Shown: positions 9,948-19,290, counted from the stretch's first letter. The stretch: DNA of 64,000 bases from Candidatus Saccharimonadota bacterium (GCA_003153395.1 PLYP01000006.1:119906-183905), one strand, 5' to 3'. The notes: a model not told the origin generated them from the sequence alone. Made by a program: numbers and translations.

Positions 9948-11279
9948 TTATTGAGATATCAGATCTAAAGCTTTAGGGCCTCTGACCGCAACTGTTAAAA
10001 AGCCGTCATCATGAAGATCTTTTTCAAGTTTAGCTCTTAAAACAGGATATATAAATCCCGGCTTATAATCACGTCCTACCGTTCCCGTTATAAAATTATG
10101 GGCATGCATAGCTTCTTCCAGACCAATATTTCCAGCATTAAGCGGACCATTATTAGATAAGTTAAAATAGCCTCGGTTTACATTAGATCCATTTTTTCTT
10201 AAATCGCCAACAATCAATATTACGTTATCTGCGACTACAAGTTTATCCAGTATTTCTCTTTTCTTTTTAAGAGGAATCCTATGCCAGCCGTAATTTACGG
10301 TAGCCACAACTACGTCTTCTCGCGACACGTCGCTTAAGTCTAGTCTTTCGAAAGCTTTAACTACGTCACCTTCAATCAGTTGGAATTCACTAGATTTCGG
10401 TAAGATCGGCTCGCCACCAAGTTCAGCTATTTCAGCACTTTTGAATCCTAGGTTTTTAAACCATTGTCGGGCTAATGGCATAAATTCAATCTCCATTTGT
10501 TCAATAAAACTAGGAGTTGCCTCAATTCCAATAGCGCTTAGTCTCTCAGGTTCTACGCCTAATCCTTTTGCATGGGCTATATCCATCCTATTAAATATTG
10601 CTGCCAAGGTAGCGCCTGTTCCTGAGCACATATCCACCAAATGCATTTTACCGGTACGCTCAGCTGAAAATTGCTCAAATATGTGCTGTACAGTCTGAGC
10701 TATTGCCCAGTTAGTCGCTACTAGATGGGGCATGCCAGCAACGTCTTTAGATTGCGCCGCTTCCTCGGGTGTTGTTACTAATTGCTTGGCTGGACCAGCC
10801 ATAGTATTGCCCCTAAAATATGTTTCGTAATTAAGTACAGCTAGCATTTCTTCAACACCCGGTTGAGCATCAGTTAATATTTGATCAGCATGCTCAACCT
10901 GAAGTTTACCTAAACGAACTGTTGTCCAAAGTCTGCGTGATGGAATTAGTACTACGTTACCTTCGCGGACATTCGTTACATGGTTATCCCATGTTGCTTC
11001 ATCAACCGGATATGTTTGTTCGCGGTACATACTACCCGTATTACTTAGGCATACTGCCAAGTCAGTCAATGCCTCAGGTAGCACATCTACCGGTAGTGGA
11101 GTACTTCTGTTTCTGATTAGATCTCCGGCAGTAGCCAGATTATCTTCCATAACAAATCCTAAATGGATATCTCTTAAGGCATATGTAATTAAAGCTTGCT
11201 GCGTTTTATCGGTTGCGATTCCAGCATCGTGCGCGGTTTCAGTGAAAGCACGAAGCGACTCCGAGGTATAATTAGACAT
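9948..11279 (-). CDS. Unrecognised protein with a class I SAM-methyltransferase-like core
   Basis: I do not recognise this 443-aa protein as a named family. The middle has a plausible SAM-binding loop, LVDMCSGTGAT, followed by an acidic-end strand (IGIEATPSF), and later VVVATVNYGWHRIP and VILIVGDLRKNG, which resemble later methyltransferase strands. About 200 N-terminal residues are helical and unfamiliar. It lies between pyrF and pyrE on the same strand, so a role connected to pyrimidine synthesis or its control is possible but unproven. There is no clear ribosome binding site. A TTG lies directly before the chosen ATG. Confidence 0.6.
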   Translation of the reverse strand: MSNYTSESLRAFTETAHDAGIATDKTQQALITYALRDIHLGFVMEDNLATAGDLIRNRSTPLPVDVLPEALTDLAVCLSNTGSMYREQTYPVDEATWDNHVTNVREGNVVLIPSRRLWTTVRLGKLQVEHADQILTDAQPGVEEMLAVLNYETYFRGNTMAGPAKQLVTTPEEAAQSKDVAGMPHLVATNWAIAQTVQHIFEQFSAERTGKMHLVDMCSGTGATLAAIFNRMDIAHAKGLGVEPERLSAIGIEATPSFIEQMEIEFMPLARQWFKNLGFKSAEIAELGGEPILPKSSEFQLIEGDVVKAFERLDLSDVSREDVVVATVNYGWHRIPLKKKREILDKLVVADNVILIVGDLRKNGSNVNRGYFNLSNNGPLNAGNIGLEEAMHAHNFITGTVGRDYKPGFIYPVLRAKLEKDLHDDGFLTVAVRGPKALDLISQ

Positions 11280-11333
11280 CAAAATATTTTAATATAATTA
11301 GGTAATTATGTAAATATCAATATATTCTTACTG

Positions 11334-12155
11334 TTATCTGTATAGATTGATTAAGTCACGTGTTTCTATAGCTTTAGCTCTAGCTTTTTCTGCGAAATCC
11401 TGACCACCAGAGGCATATATTATGCCTCTGGCTGAATTAATTATTACTCCGTCTCCTTTAGAGTTAACTGAAGCTTTAACCGCCGCTTCTGTATCCCCAC
11501 CTTGGGCACCAATACCTGGAACAAGAAGCACCATATTATCGCCCACAATGTTTCTAACTTCTTTTAGTTCACTAGGATAGGTTGCGCCGACTACGAGCAA
11601 GCAGTTGGTGTTGGTGTTCCATTCCTTGCTAACATTTTCAGCAATTTGTAAGTATAGTTTTTTACCATTTAATTCTAAGTCCTGAAATTCTCCCGAACCT
11701 TCATTAGAGGCTTTGCACCAAACTATGATGCCCTTATCTTTAATATCTAGGAAAGGCTGAATAGCTTCACGGCCTTGCCAAGATTGCACTGTAACTGCAT
11801 CTACTCCTAGGTAATCAAACGCAAATTGAGCATAAAAGTTATTGGTATTTCCAATATCTCCTCGTTTGAAGTCTAAAATTAATGGAATATCTGGGTAATC
11901 GCTTCTTATGTAATCGAACGTTTGCTTTAACTCTTCAATACCTTTAGCACCATGAGCTTCATAAAAAGCTGAATTGGGTTTAAATGCGCATACAAGATCA
12001 GCCGTAGCATCGATAATAGCTTTATTAAATTCGAAAAGTGGATTATTGCTCGATTTAAAGCTATCAGGCAGCTTATCTATATCAGGGTCTAAACCTATAC
12101 AAAGAAGTGAATTATTTTTTTCCCATATTTTTTGTAGTTTACTAATGAAATCCAT
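11334..12155 (-). CDS. pyrF: Orotidine 5'-phosphate decarboxylase (type 2)
   Basis: It decarboxylates OMP to UMP. The Lys-Asp catalytic motif is seen as LDFKRGDIGNT at residues 94-104, the form typical of the longer type 2 enzymes, as is the 273-aa length. FKPNSAFYEAHG (58-69) is also characteristic. AGGGG precedes the ATG. It is divergent from pyrD and shares a 57-bp promoter region with it. Confidence 0.95.
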   Translation of the reverse strand: MDFISKLQKIWEKNNSLLCIGLDPDIDKLPDSFKSSNNPLFEFNKAIIDATADLVCAFKPNSAFYEAHGAKGIEELKQTFDYIRSDYPDIPLILDFKRGDIGNTNNFYAQFAFDYLGVDAVTVQSWQGREAIQPFLDIKDKGIIVWCKASNEGSGEFQDLELNGKKLYLQIAENVSKEWNTNTNCLLVVGATYPSELKEVRNIVGDNMVLLVPGIGAQGGDTEAAVKASVNSKGDGVIINSARGIIYASGGQDFAEKARAKAIETRDLINLYR

Positions 12156-12212
12156 ATACCCCTAAATCTGTAATTTCCTATATTATATATGTAGAGACCT
12201 AAGGAGCAAACT

Positions 12213-13301
12213 ATGCCAAGCCAACCGGCTACAATTTTCGACCCTAGCAAGACATTTGATGACAATTTTGATCACGGACCCTTTACTGCTGATCCCTCCC
12301 AGCAGCCATATCAAAATATAGGTGAACCTAAATACGAGTTCTTGGGTCATAAACTATATTCACCATTTGGCATTGCCGCTGGATCACTACCTTCTAGTAA
12401 CCATATTAAGTACTCTTTCGAACGTGGATTTGATGTGCTTTGTTATAAGACTCAAAGAAGCGTGCCCTTTGAATGTAATGAGTTTCCAAATGTCGTATAC
12501 CTGGACATAGAAGGCGATCTAACTTTAGAGCAAGCTCAAAAGCCATTAGTCGGGCATTTATCATCAGACAAACCCCTTGAAAAATTAACTATTACTAATT
12601 CTTTTGGCAATCCATCCAGAGGACCCGAGTTCTGGGTAGAGGATATGAAAAAAGCAGTCGCTAATCAAGGTAAGGGACAACTACTTATAAGTAGTATTGT
12701 CGGTACGATCCAAGAAGGCTTTACGCAAGAGGATTATTATAACGATTTTGCAAGAACTGCAGAGCTTGCAAATTCAACAGGAGTGCAGGCCATTGAAGTA
12801 AACCTGTCATGCCCCAATGTAGCAAAAGAGGGGATACTCTGCTATACGCCGGAAGCTGTAATTTCTATATGCAGAAAAATCAAAAAAAAAATAGGAGATA
12901 CTCCATTAATAGCTAAAGTAGGCTATTATTCGCCGGCTCAACAACCTCTCCTCGAACAAGTTGTTTTGGAAACTAAAGATTATGTCGGTGCGTTTTCGGC
13001 AATTAATACAATCCAGGCTGCGGTTGTTGATGAAAAAGGGGAGCAACTTCTTCCTGGTGAAGGTAGACTAAAGAGTGGTATTTGTGGGGCTGGCATACAA
13101 TGGGCTGGCATAGACATGGTGAAAAGGCTGAGCACTCTTAAAATGAAGCACAGTTTAAATTATGAAATAATCGGTGTAGGTGGCGTGGCAACTGTAGATG
13201 ACTTCACTTTGTATCGTGACGCTGGGGCAGATGTAGTTCAATCTGTTACTGCAGCTATGTGGAATGACAAGCTAGCTTCTCAAATTAAAACTACTCTTTA
13301 G
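12213..13301 (+). CDS. pyrD: Dihydroorotate dehydrogenase (class 1-like)
   Basis: It oxidises dihydroorotate to orotate with FMN. The 362-aa protein has the FMN/substrate region SPFGIAAGSLPSS, the conserved NSFGNPS, and NLSCPN with Cys200 in the position of the catalytic base of class 1 (soluble) enzymes. GVGGVATVDD near the C-terminus binds the FMN phosphate. There is no membrane anchor and no adjacent pyrK-like iron-sulfur subunit, which points to class 1A, but class 1 subtype is an inference. AAGGAG precedes the ATG. Confidence 0.85.
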   Translation: MPSQPATIFDPSKTFDDNFDHGPFTADPSQQPYQNIGEPKYEFLGHKLYSPFGIAAGSLPSSNHIKYSFERGFDVLCYKTQRSVPFECNEFPNVVYLDIEGDLTLEQAQKPLVGHLSSDKPLEKLTITNSFGNPSRGPEFWVEDMKKAVANQGKGQLLISSIVGTIQEGFTQEDYYNDFARTAELANSTGVQAIEVNLSCPNVAKEGILCYTPEAVISICRKIKKKIGDTPLIAKVGYYSPAQQPLLEQVVLETKDYVGAFSAINTIQAAVVDEKGEQLLPGEGRLKSGICGAGIQWAGIDMVKRLSTLKMKHSLNYEIIGVGGVATVDDFTLYRDAGADVVQSVTAAMWNDKLASQIKTTL

Positions 13302-13319
13302 AGTAAATACAGTTTTTAT

Positions 13320-14312
13320 CTATTTTATAAATAGTGCACTTTTACCATGAATAGTAGCTATCTTTGCTAATGCATCAATATCGTATAAGTGTAAACCTTC
13401 TAATAAAAACCTTAGTTCAGTCCACATATCTCCATCGCTAAATGGTTTATATATATCTGCAATATCATCTGTGCCAAGTGCAACTTTGACTCCAGCTGGA
13501 AGCATTTCCTCTACTGGTGTAAGCGAGTTGTGGCTTGGTGCAGATATCTCATTTCGCCTCGAGTCAATCCAGGCAGAAGGACAGGCTATAACAATAATAT
13601 CTTGCTCTACTAGTTGCTTATATATTGATTCTCTATATTTTTTGTCCTGAGCAGCTAAAGAAATACAGTGTATTGCAGCTACTTTTCCGGCATAATCATG
13701 CTCTCGTGTTTTTTGAATCAATAGTTCTGTGTCCCGTTGATTTGGATCATTAAGCTGATCTACATGAACATGCAGCGGTTTCTTATGTTTTTTTGCAGTA
13801 TCAAAAAGTATATCCAAATGATCTGCTTTACGATCAACGCCAATCTTTAAAAGACTATCTCGCTCAGGCAGACCACCTATTATATCGACAAACGAAGCTG
13901 CTTCTAAGAACCACTTTAGTTCAGTTTTATCCATTAACCCTTTAATTGGTTGATGTATAAATTTCAGATCAATCTGATCTTTATATTTAGTTTTTACGAT
14001 GTCTGCAGCTCTTAAGTTCTTGTCTTTCACTACGCTGTCACAATCTATAAAAGACCCTAATGCTTGAACTCCCTGAGCTAACTGATTCTCTATTACTTGA
14101 GACATATGATTAACAATATCTTCTACAGAAACTTTTGCTTTAAAATCATCAGGATGATCCCATTTTAAATGCAGTGGATCAGCGGTCTTTGAATAATTGG
14201 CATCATTAATTATGTAGCTCCTGTCGATATGCGTATGAGCATTTACCCAGCCACCATTATCGGCAATCTTTTGCAGCAGTATTTGTTTAGGATTAATTTG
14301 TTGCCAAGACAT
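13320..14312 (-). CDS. Cytosine-deaminase-like amidohydrolase with a changed catalytic residue
   Basis: A TIM-barrel amidohydrolase with metal ligands in AHTHID (H26, H28), HVHVDQ (H183), IHC (H215) and GTDDI (D282). The last block, GTDDIADIYKPFSDGDM, resembles GHDDVFDPWYPLG of E. coli CodA. In CodA the HCDE block provides Glu217 as proton shuttle; here the matching residue is Gln186. Cytosine deamination is therefore doubtful and the substrate is unknown. I chose ATG at 14312, 5 bp after the upstream stop; a TTG at 14342 would overlap that gene. It is the last gene of an argG operon. Confidence 0.72.
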   Translation of the reverse strand: MSWQQINPKQILLQKIADNGGWVNAHTHIDRSYIINDANYSKTADPLHLKWDHPDDFKAKVSVEDIVNHMSQVIENQLAQGVQALGSFIDCDSVVKDKNLRAADIVKTKYKDQIDLKFIHQPIKGLMDKTELKWFLEAASFVDIIGGLPERDSLLKIGVDRKADHLDILFDTAKKHKKPLHVHVDQLNDPNQRDTELLIQKTREHDYAGKVAAIHCISLAAQDKKYRESIYKQLVEQDIIVIACPSAWIDSRRNEISAPSHNSLTPVEEMLPAGVKVALGTDDIADIYKPFSDGDMWTELRFLLEGLHLYDIDALAKIATIHGKSALFIK

Positions 14313-14317
14313 ATAAA

Positions 14318-15121
14318 CTACTCTAGCACGTTTATTAAGCAATGAACTCCACCACCGGCTTTCTTAAATTCGCTCACATCAACTTCGTGAATGTTTAGTC
14401 CTAGCTTATGCAAATCATCCGTAAAAGATTTAGGAGTGCCGGCTGAAATTACAATGTCATCACCGCTAACAAACGCATTGGCTGCGTAGGATTTAACAGC
14501 TTCTTCGGAAAGTTCATATAAGTTCGGGACAATTTTTTGCAGTAAGTTCTGGGAGTTTTTAGAGAATGCTGCGGGGTAATAAAAAGCTGTAGTTTTATTT
14601 ATAGGCAAGAAGCTCATATCCAGATGATAGAAAAATGGATCAACTAGTCTTAGAGGCATTACGTCTATGTTTAACTTTCTTGAAAGCTCCTCGCAACTTG
14701 ATATGCTCGCTCGAAAGCCAGTCCCAACGAAAAGCATATCTCCAAAAAATAAAGTATCTCCGCCTTCAAAAGGAAAGATATTAGATAAGGCTCTGAGCCC
14801 AAATCCATTCTCCCTGAACCAGTCTCTATAATATATACGTTCCGGTTGACGTTGTTTGTATCTAAAATTGGCAAGTAGAACCACGCCGTCACGGACTATT
14901 CCTTGATCAGTGGCAAATACCATATCCGGCACATCTTCTTTCTGATCTATAACGTCGACTTTTATTTCTAGTGATTGTAATATTGCTACTAAATTTTCCC
15001 ATTGCAAAAGAGCAATATTACCATCTACCGTATATGGCTTCATATGAGGATTAATCACATAATCCACGGTAAAATATGTCGGCCGGCAGAGCAGTACACG
15101 TTTTACCTTTTTACTATCCAT
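14318..15121 (-). CDS. DDAH/arginine deiminase-family guanidine hydrolase
   Basis: The 267-aa protein belongs to the guanidine-modifying superfamily. CRPTYFTVDYVINPHM at the N-terminus is like dimethylargininase. FEGGDTLFFG (118-127) carries the acidic substrate ligands, HLDMSF (from H166) the histidine region, and GGGVHCL holds the nucleophile Cys261 seven residues from the end. Members release citrulline from arginine or methylated arginines, so product citrulline would feed the ArgG encoded 5 bp upstream. The exact substrate cannot be read from the sequence. Confidence 0.8.
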   Translation of the reverse strand: MDSKKVKRVLLCRPTYFTVDYVINPHMKPYTVDGNIALLQWENLVAILQSLEIKVDVIDQKEDVPDMVFATDQGIVRDGVVLLANFRYKQRQPERIYYRDWFRENGFGLRALSNIFPFEGGDTLFFGDMLFVGTGFRASISSCEELSRKLNIDVMPLRLVDPFFYHLDMSFLPINKTTAFYYPAAFSKNSQNLLQKIVPNLYELSEEAVKSYAANAFVSGDDIVISAGTPKSFTDDLHKLGLNIHEVDVSEFKKAGGGVHCLINVLE

Positions 15122-15126
15122 AGTGA

Positions 15127-16764
15127 CTAAACCTTGGCTTTAGACAATTTCGCAACCATTTCCTGAGCTACTGATACAGCAGTTATTAGCGGAGTGTTGG
15201 ATTTAACAGCTTTTTCTCTAATTGTTTGACCGTCCGTTTTCTCTTTATCTTTAACTGTCTTGGGATCCTGCGAAGTAGGTATATTAATTATTAGATCAAA
15301 TCTTCTGGCATCAAGTAAATCATTTAGGTTTGGTTTAAGCTCAGGAGTACTTATTTTATTGACCAGTATTGCTTCTATCCCATGATTCTTTAGGAACTTA
15401 TAAGTCTTATAGGTGGAATAAAGGCGATATCCCATTTTATCTAGGGCTTTCATTTGTGGTAATAATTTAAGCTTCTGAGTTCTTCCGCCTACTGCCAGCA
15501 ACGCGGTTCGTTGGCGCCTTTGTGCCAATTTCATCTGCAGCGTGTAGTGCTCTATAAAGCCGGCAGATGAGTTCTGGTTAAACATGCTTCCATCTTCCAT
15601 GAAAGTAGCCAGTTTCTCATCAAAGACCGAGTTGGGTGTCTCTACAGCTACGGCTTCAACACTACCTTTAAAGAGTTTGACCGTTACCATTCCGGTGACT
15701 TTATCATTAACCTTATCTATATATGCATTTAGATCATCCATTAAAGGCTCGTACCACAAAGCTCCGTAACAAAGGTAAGACCATTTTTGATCAACAATGG
15801 TTTTGAATTCGTTTTCTTGTCTTGTAGATGTATATCTCTCCAGCGCCTGATGTGCCGTAATAATAGTTTCGGCTGCCGGCGCTTCGTATATTCCTCTCAC
15901 TTTAAGACCAATTATTCGGTCTTCCAGTAAATGAACTATGCCAATAGAATGTTTGGCAGCTCTTTTATTGAGCTTTTCTATTATTTCTACCAGCGACATT
16001 TGAACGCTGTCTATAGCTACTGGCAGTCCTTTTTCAAACTCGATTGCAATATATTCAGGAGTATTTTTGGCTTTTTCAGGAACAACACAAACCTGCAAGA
16101 TTTTATCTAGTGGCGGAATCAGTTCGGGCTTTTCTATCTCTCCACCTTCACCAGTCACTCCCCACATATTGTCATCATAAGAATATGGCTTATCTTTAGT
16201 CTGTTTAACTGGAATATTATGTTGCTTGCAGTATTCTATCTGTTCGTCTCTTCCCATTCCCCATTCGCGAACTGGAGCTATGATCTTAATATCTGGATTT
16301 AATGCAAGCGCTGATCCTTCTATTCGGACCTGGTCGTTTCCTTTACCAGTTGCACCATGTGCAATAGCATCTGCTCCTTCTTGAGCGGCAATTTTTACTG
16401 CCCATTTAGCAAGCAGGGGACGGCCTAGAGGCGTTGATAGATAGTATCGGCCCTGATATGACGCATTTGCTTTTATACCTTTAGCTATATATTCCTCGGC
16501 AAATTCTTCGCGGGCGTCTACTACTACTGCTTTTACAGCACCAAGCTTTAGTGCTTTTTGCTTTATTTCTTCTAAATCGTCTGTCTGCTGCCCAATATCT
16601 ATAGTAAGAGCAATAACTTCTGCTTTATATTCTTCTTGAATCCATTTGACCATAGTGGAGGTATCCAGACCTCCTGAGTAAAGCAATACTACCTTTTTAA
16701 CTTCACCTTTTATTCCTTCATGTGACGCTACCTTGATATAGCTACTTTTACTCTTTAATGCCAT
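15127..16764 (-). CDS. argG: Argininosuccinate synthase with an extra C-terminal MGS-like domain
   Basis: Residues about 20-415 form a complete argininosuccinate synthase: P-loop SGGLDTS (30-36), the GRYYLSTPLGRP region, and ATGKGNDQVRIE. It joins citrulline and aspartate with ATP. The chain is 545 aa, where the family usually has about 400. Residues 421-545 look like a methylglyoxal-synthase-like domain, as at the C-terminus of CarB, where it binds nucleotide or ornithine effectors: ALLAVGGRTQ, a glycine/tyrosine strand turn, FLKNHGIEAILVNKI, FDLIINIPTS and ITAVSVAQ. Allosteric control of ArgG is inferred. No argH is in the window. Confidence 0.92.
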   Translation of the reverse strand: MALKSKSSYIKVASHEGIKGEVKKVVLLYSGGLDTSTMVKWIQEEYKAEVIALTIDIGQQTDDLEEIKQKALKLGAVKAVVVDAREEFAEEYIAKGIKANASYQGRYYLSTPLGRPLLAKWAVKIAAQEGADAIAHGATGKGNDQVRIEGSALALNPDIKIIAPVREWGMGRDEQIEYCKQHNIPVKQTKDKPYSYDDNMWGVTGEGGEIEKPELIPPLDKILQVCVVPEKAKNTPEYIAIEFEKGLPVAIDSVQMSLVEIIEKLNKRAAKHSIGIVHLLEDRIIGLKVRGIYEAPAAETIITAHQALERYTSTRQENEFKTIVDQKWSYLCYGALWYEPLMDDLNAYIDKVNDKVTGMVTVKLFKGSVEAVAVETPNSVFDEKLATFMEDGSMFNQNSSAGFIEHYTLQMKLAQRRQRTALLAVGGRTQKLKLLPQMKALDKMGYRLYSTYKTYKFLKNHGIEAILVNKISTPELKPNLNDLLDARRFDLIINIPTSQDPKTVKDKEKTDGQTIREKAVKSNTPLITAVSVAQEMVAKLSKAKV

Positions 16765-16908
16765 ATTTTCCTCAAAAAGTTAAGTTAATTTGCACTGAAA
16801 TGATTAATTTTTACTCAATTACCACTCCAATTACTAAAAAGTGTATGTTTTTTAGACATTTTAGTCAAGTAAAACATTAAATTTACTTAATGCGTCGGTT
16901 TTTGTACA

Positions 16909-16940
16909 TTGACAAGCTTTTTGACGTGCTACACTATACT
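16909..16940 (+). promoter_or_regulatory. prs promoter
   Basis: TTGACA at 16909-16914 is followed by overlapping -10 candidates: TACACT (16930-16935, spacer 15) and CACTAT/TATACT (ending 16940). Transcription would start at or just before the prs ATG at 16946. There is no ribosome binding site, so a leaderless message is likely. Confidence 0.5.
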
Positions 16941-16945
16941 TAAAT

Positions 16946-17920
16946 ATGAATCAGGTCGGCACTAACAATCGAATGCAGCTGTTGAGCGGAAGAGCCCATC
17001 CTGAACTCGCTAAAGAAATTGCTCAGTATCTTGGAGTAAAGCTTAGCAAAGTACAACTTGGTAACTTTGCGAATGGGGAAATTAGTATTAGGTTCAATGA
17101 ATCTAATCGAGGTAATGATGTGTTTGTTATTCAATCCCAAGGTGAGCGGGTGCATGAATCTATTTTTGAGCAACTGCTTATGATTGATGCTGCCAAACGT
17201 GCTTCTGCACGAAGTATTACAGCCGTATGTCCGCTGCTAAGTTATGCACGGCAAGATCGAAAGTCGGCTGGAAGAGAACCAATTGGGGCACGAATGATAG
17301 TAGATATGTTAGCGGCTGCTGGCGCAGACAGAATTATGAGCGTAGATTTACATTCTGGACAAACTCAGGGATTTTTCAATGGTCCCTTTGATCATTTGAT
17401 CGCTATGCCACTTTTTAAGAAATACATCAAAGATAACTTCGGAAAAGATTTCATGTTTGTTTCGCCTGATGCTGGCAGAGTAAAGCTAACTGAACGATAC
17501 AGCAGCTCGATGGGTGCAGAGATGGCAATAGTTCATAAAAGTCGCTCAGTGGTCAAACATAATACAGTTGTAGCAAAGCAGCTTATAGGTGACGTAACAG
17601 GAAGAACCTGTGTGATTATTGACGACATGATAGATACTGCCGGTACTTTTTGCGCGGTAGCTAATTTATTAAAGGAGAGAGGCGCTAAAACCGTATACGG
17701 CCTTGCTACGCACGGGATATTCTCTGCTCAGGCCTTTGAGCTTATCGAACAATCAGCCTTTAAACAGGTTATTGTCACAAATACAGTGCCAGTAGACAGT
17801 GAAGGTAAAACTAATAAAATTGAAGTACTCTCTGTTGCAAAATTAATTGCTGACGCTATAAATGCGGTCGCAAACAGTCAATCAGTCTCAGCTTTATTCG
17901 AAGGCCAAAACCAAATATAG
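16946..17920 (+). CDS. prs: Ribose-phosphate pyrophosphokinase (PRPP synthetase)
   Basis: It makes PRPP, the substrate shared by PurF and PyrE in this window. The 324-aa protein shows RAHPELAKEIA near the N-terminus, the ATP-binding region DRKSAGREPIGARM, metal-binding SVDLHSGQTQGFF and the PRPP loop VIIDDMIDTAGT (about 216-227). It is followed at short distance by purA and zwf on the same strand, a sensible grouping around ribose 5-phosphate. The ATG has no Shine-Dalgarno sequence and lies right after a promoter. Confidence 0.96.
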   Translation: MNQVGTNNRMQLLSGRAHPELAKEIAQYLGVKLSKVQLGNFANGEISIRFNESNRGNDVFVIQSQGERVHESIFEQLLMIDAAKRASARSITAVCPLLSYARQDRKSAGREPIGARMIVDMLAAAGADRIMSVDLHSGQTQGFFNGPFDHLIAMPLFKKYIKDNFGKDFMFVSPDAGRVKLTERYSSSMGAEMAIVHKSRSVVKHNTVVAKQLIGDVTGRTCVIIDDMIDTAGTFCAVANLLKERGAKTVYGLATHGIFSAQAFELIEQSAFKQVIVTNTVPVDSEGKTNKIEVLSVAKLIADAINAVANSQSVSALFEGQNQI

Positions 17921-17980
17921 GAAATCCAGTGCATTTTAGGGTTGCGTATTTGCCTCTGGCAGCGTATGTTAGAGCCTGGT

Positions 17981-19282
17981 ATGCCTTTAGATGTGGTAGT
18001 AGGATTACAACGGGGAGATGAAGGCAAAGGTAGGTTCGTAGACCTAATTGCTAAGGACTACTCCGTAATAGCCAGAGGGAACGGCGGGTCAAATGCCGGC
18101 CACACCGTAGTACCAGATACTATGGAACCTCTAGCTCTACATCAGGTACCCTCAGGAATTACTAATCCCGGTAAGTTAAACATTATAGGCAATGGCGTAT
18201 ACGTCGATCCCCGGCGACTAGTCAAAGAGATCGAAGAAGTTAAAGCTACCGGACTTGAAGTTTCCAAAAATAATCTGTTAATAAGCGCGTCATCACATTT
18301 GGTTCTGCCACATCACATAGGCTTTGATGCATTACGAGAAAATGGTCTAAAAGCCCAAGGATCAACAAAATCGGGTATCTCTTATGTTGCTTCAGATAAA
18401 TATCTAAGAGAAGGCGTAAGGTTTGAGTTATTAGCCACACCAAAAATTCTATACGAACGAGCCTATGACGGATTACTTAGATTAAACGAGGTGCTGGCAA
18501 AAGAAGAGAAACAATCGCCAGATGAAATTAAAGCTACTGTAGAAGACTGGCTAAAGAGCGTTGAAGCTCTTCAAATTCATATGGCTGATACAGTTGAAAT
18601 TATCAACGAAAGATTAAGTGAGGGTCAGAAGATATTAGCGGAAGGGGCTCAAGGCTTCTGGCTAGATATTAATCACGGAATGTATCCTTTGGTGACATCT
18701 TCATCAACTACAGTCGCCGGATTACTGGATGGATTAGGAGTTTCCGCGAAACACTTAAATAAAGTTACTGGCGTCGCTAAATCAGTTAAATCACATGTAG
18801 GTCACGGACCGTTTATAACAGAAATAAAAGATAGCGCATTAGCTGCAAATGTTCGTGGTGCGTTTGGTCTGACCGATAGCGAGTTCGGTAAGACAACAGA
18901 AAGACCAAGGCGCATTGGTTATCCTGATCTTGTTGAGCTTAGAAATGCCATAAGAATAAATGGCATTGATGAACTTGCACTTTCTAAACTTGATCATGTC
19001 CCAAGGTATGGTAAGGAAATTAAAGTCGCGACAAGTTATACATATAAGGGAAGTGAACGCCTAACATCTCCTACTTCCGCTTTGGCGCTTGAATCGTGCG
19101 AAGCTAATTATCTGACGATGGATACTTGGGACAAGGATATTAGCGTACTTACTAAGTATTCTGAACTACCTAAAGAAGCGACAAAGTTCGTAGATCTCTT
19201 TGTAGAACAACTAGGAGTGCCTATTATTAAGATAGGGGTTGGTCCGGGCAGGCGGCAAGTAATTGAAAAACCCTTGGGTTAG
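17981..19282 (+). CDS. purA: Adenylosuccinate synthetase
   Basis: It converts IMP and aspartate to adenylosuccinate with GTP, the branch to AMP. The N-terminal GTP loop reads GLQRGDEGKGR, where most family members have GxQWGDEGKGK, so Trp is replaced by Arg. GGSNAGHTVV and GAQGFWLDINHGMYP support the call. The start is uncertain: ATG at 17981 begins closest to the conserved sequence, while ATG at 17966 or TTG at 17942 would add 5 or 13 residues. None has a convincing ribosome binding site. It lies shortly after prs. Confidence 0.92.
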   Translation: MPLDVVVGLQRGDEGKGRFVDLIAKDYSVIARGNGGSNAGHTVVPDTMEPLALHQVPSGITNPGKLNIIGNGVYVDPRRLVKEIEEVKATGLEVSKNNLLISASSHLVLPHHIGFDALRENGLKAQGSTKSGISYVASDKYLREGVRFELLATPKILYERAYDGLLRLNEVLAKEEKQSPDEIKATVEDWLKSVEALQIHMADTVEIINERLSEGQKILAEGAQGFWLDINHGMYPLVTSSSTTVAGLLDGLGVSAKHLNKVTGVAKSVKSHVGHGPFITEIKDSALAANVRGAFGLTDSEFGKTTERPRRIGYPDLVELRNAIRINGIDELALSKLDHVPRYGKEIKVATSYTYKGSERLTSPTSALALESCEANYLTMDTWDKDISVLTKYSELPKEATKFVDLFVEQLGVPIIKIGVGPGRRQVIEKPLG

Positions 19283-19290
19283 GATGAGAT

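Noticed and set aside
13320..14312. Calling the amidohydrolase dihydroorotase (PyrC), because it lies beside pyrD
   Set aside because: It lacks the carboxylated-lysine motif of dihydroorotase and resembles cytosine deaminase in all metal-ligand blocks.
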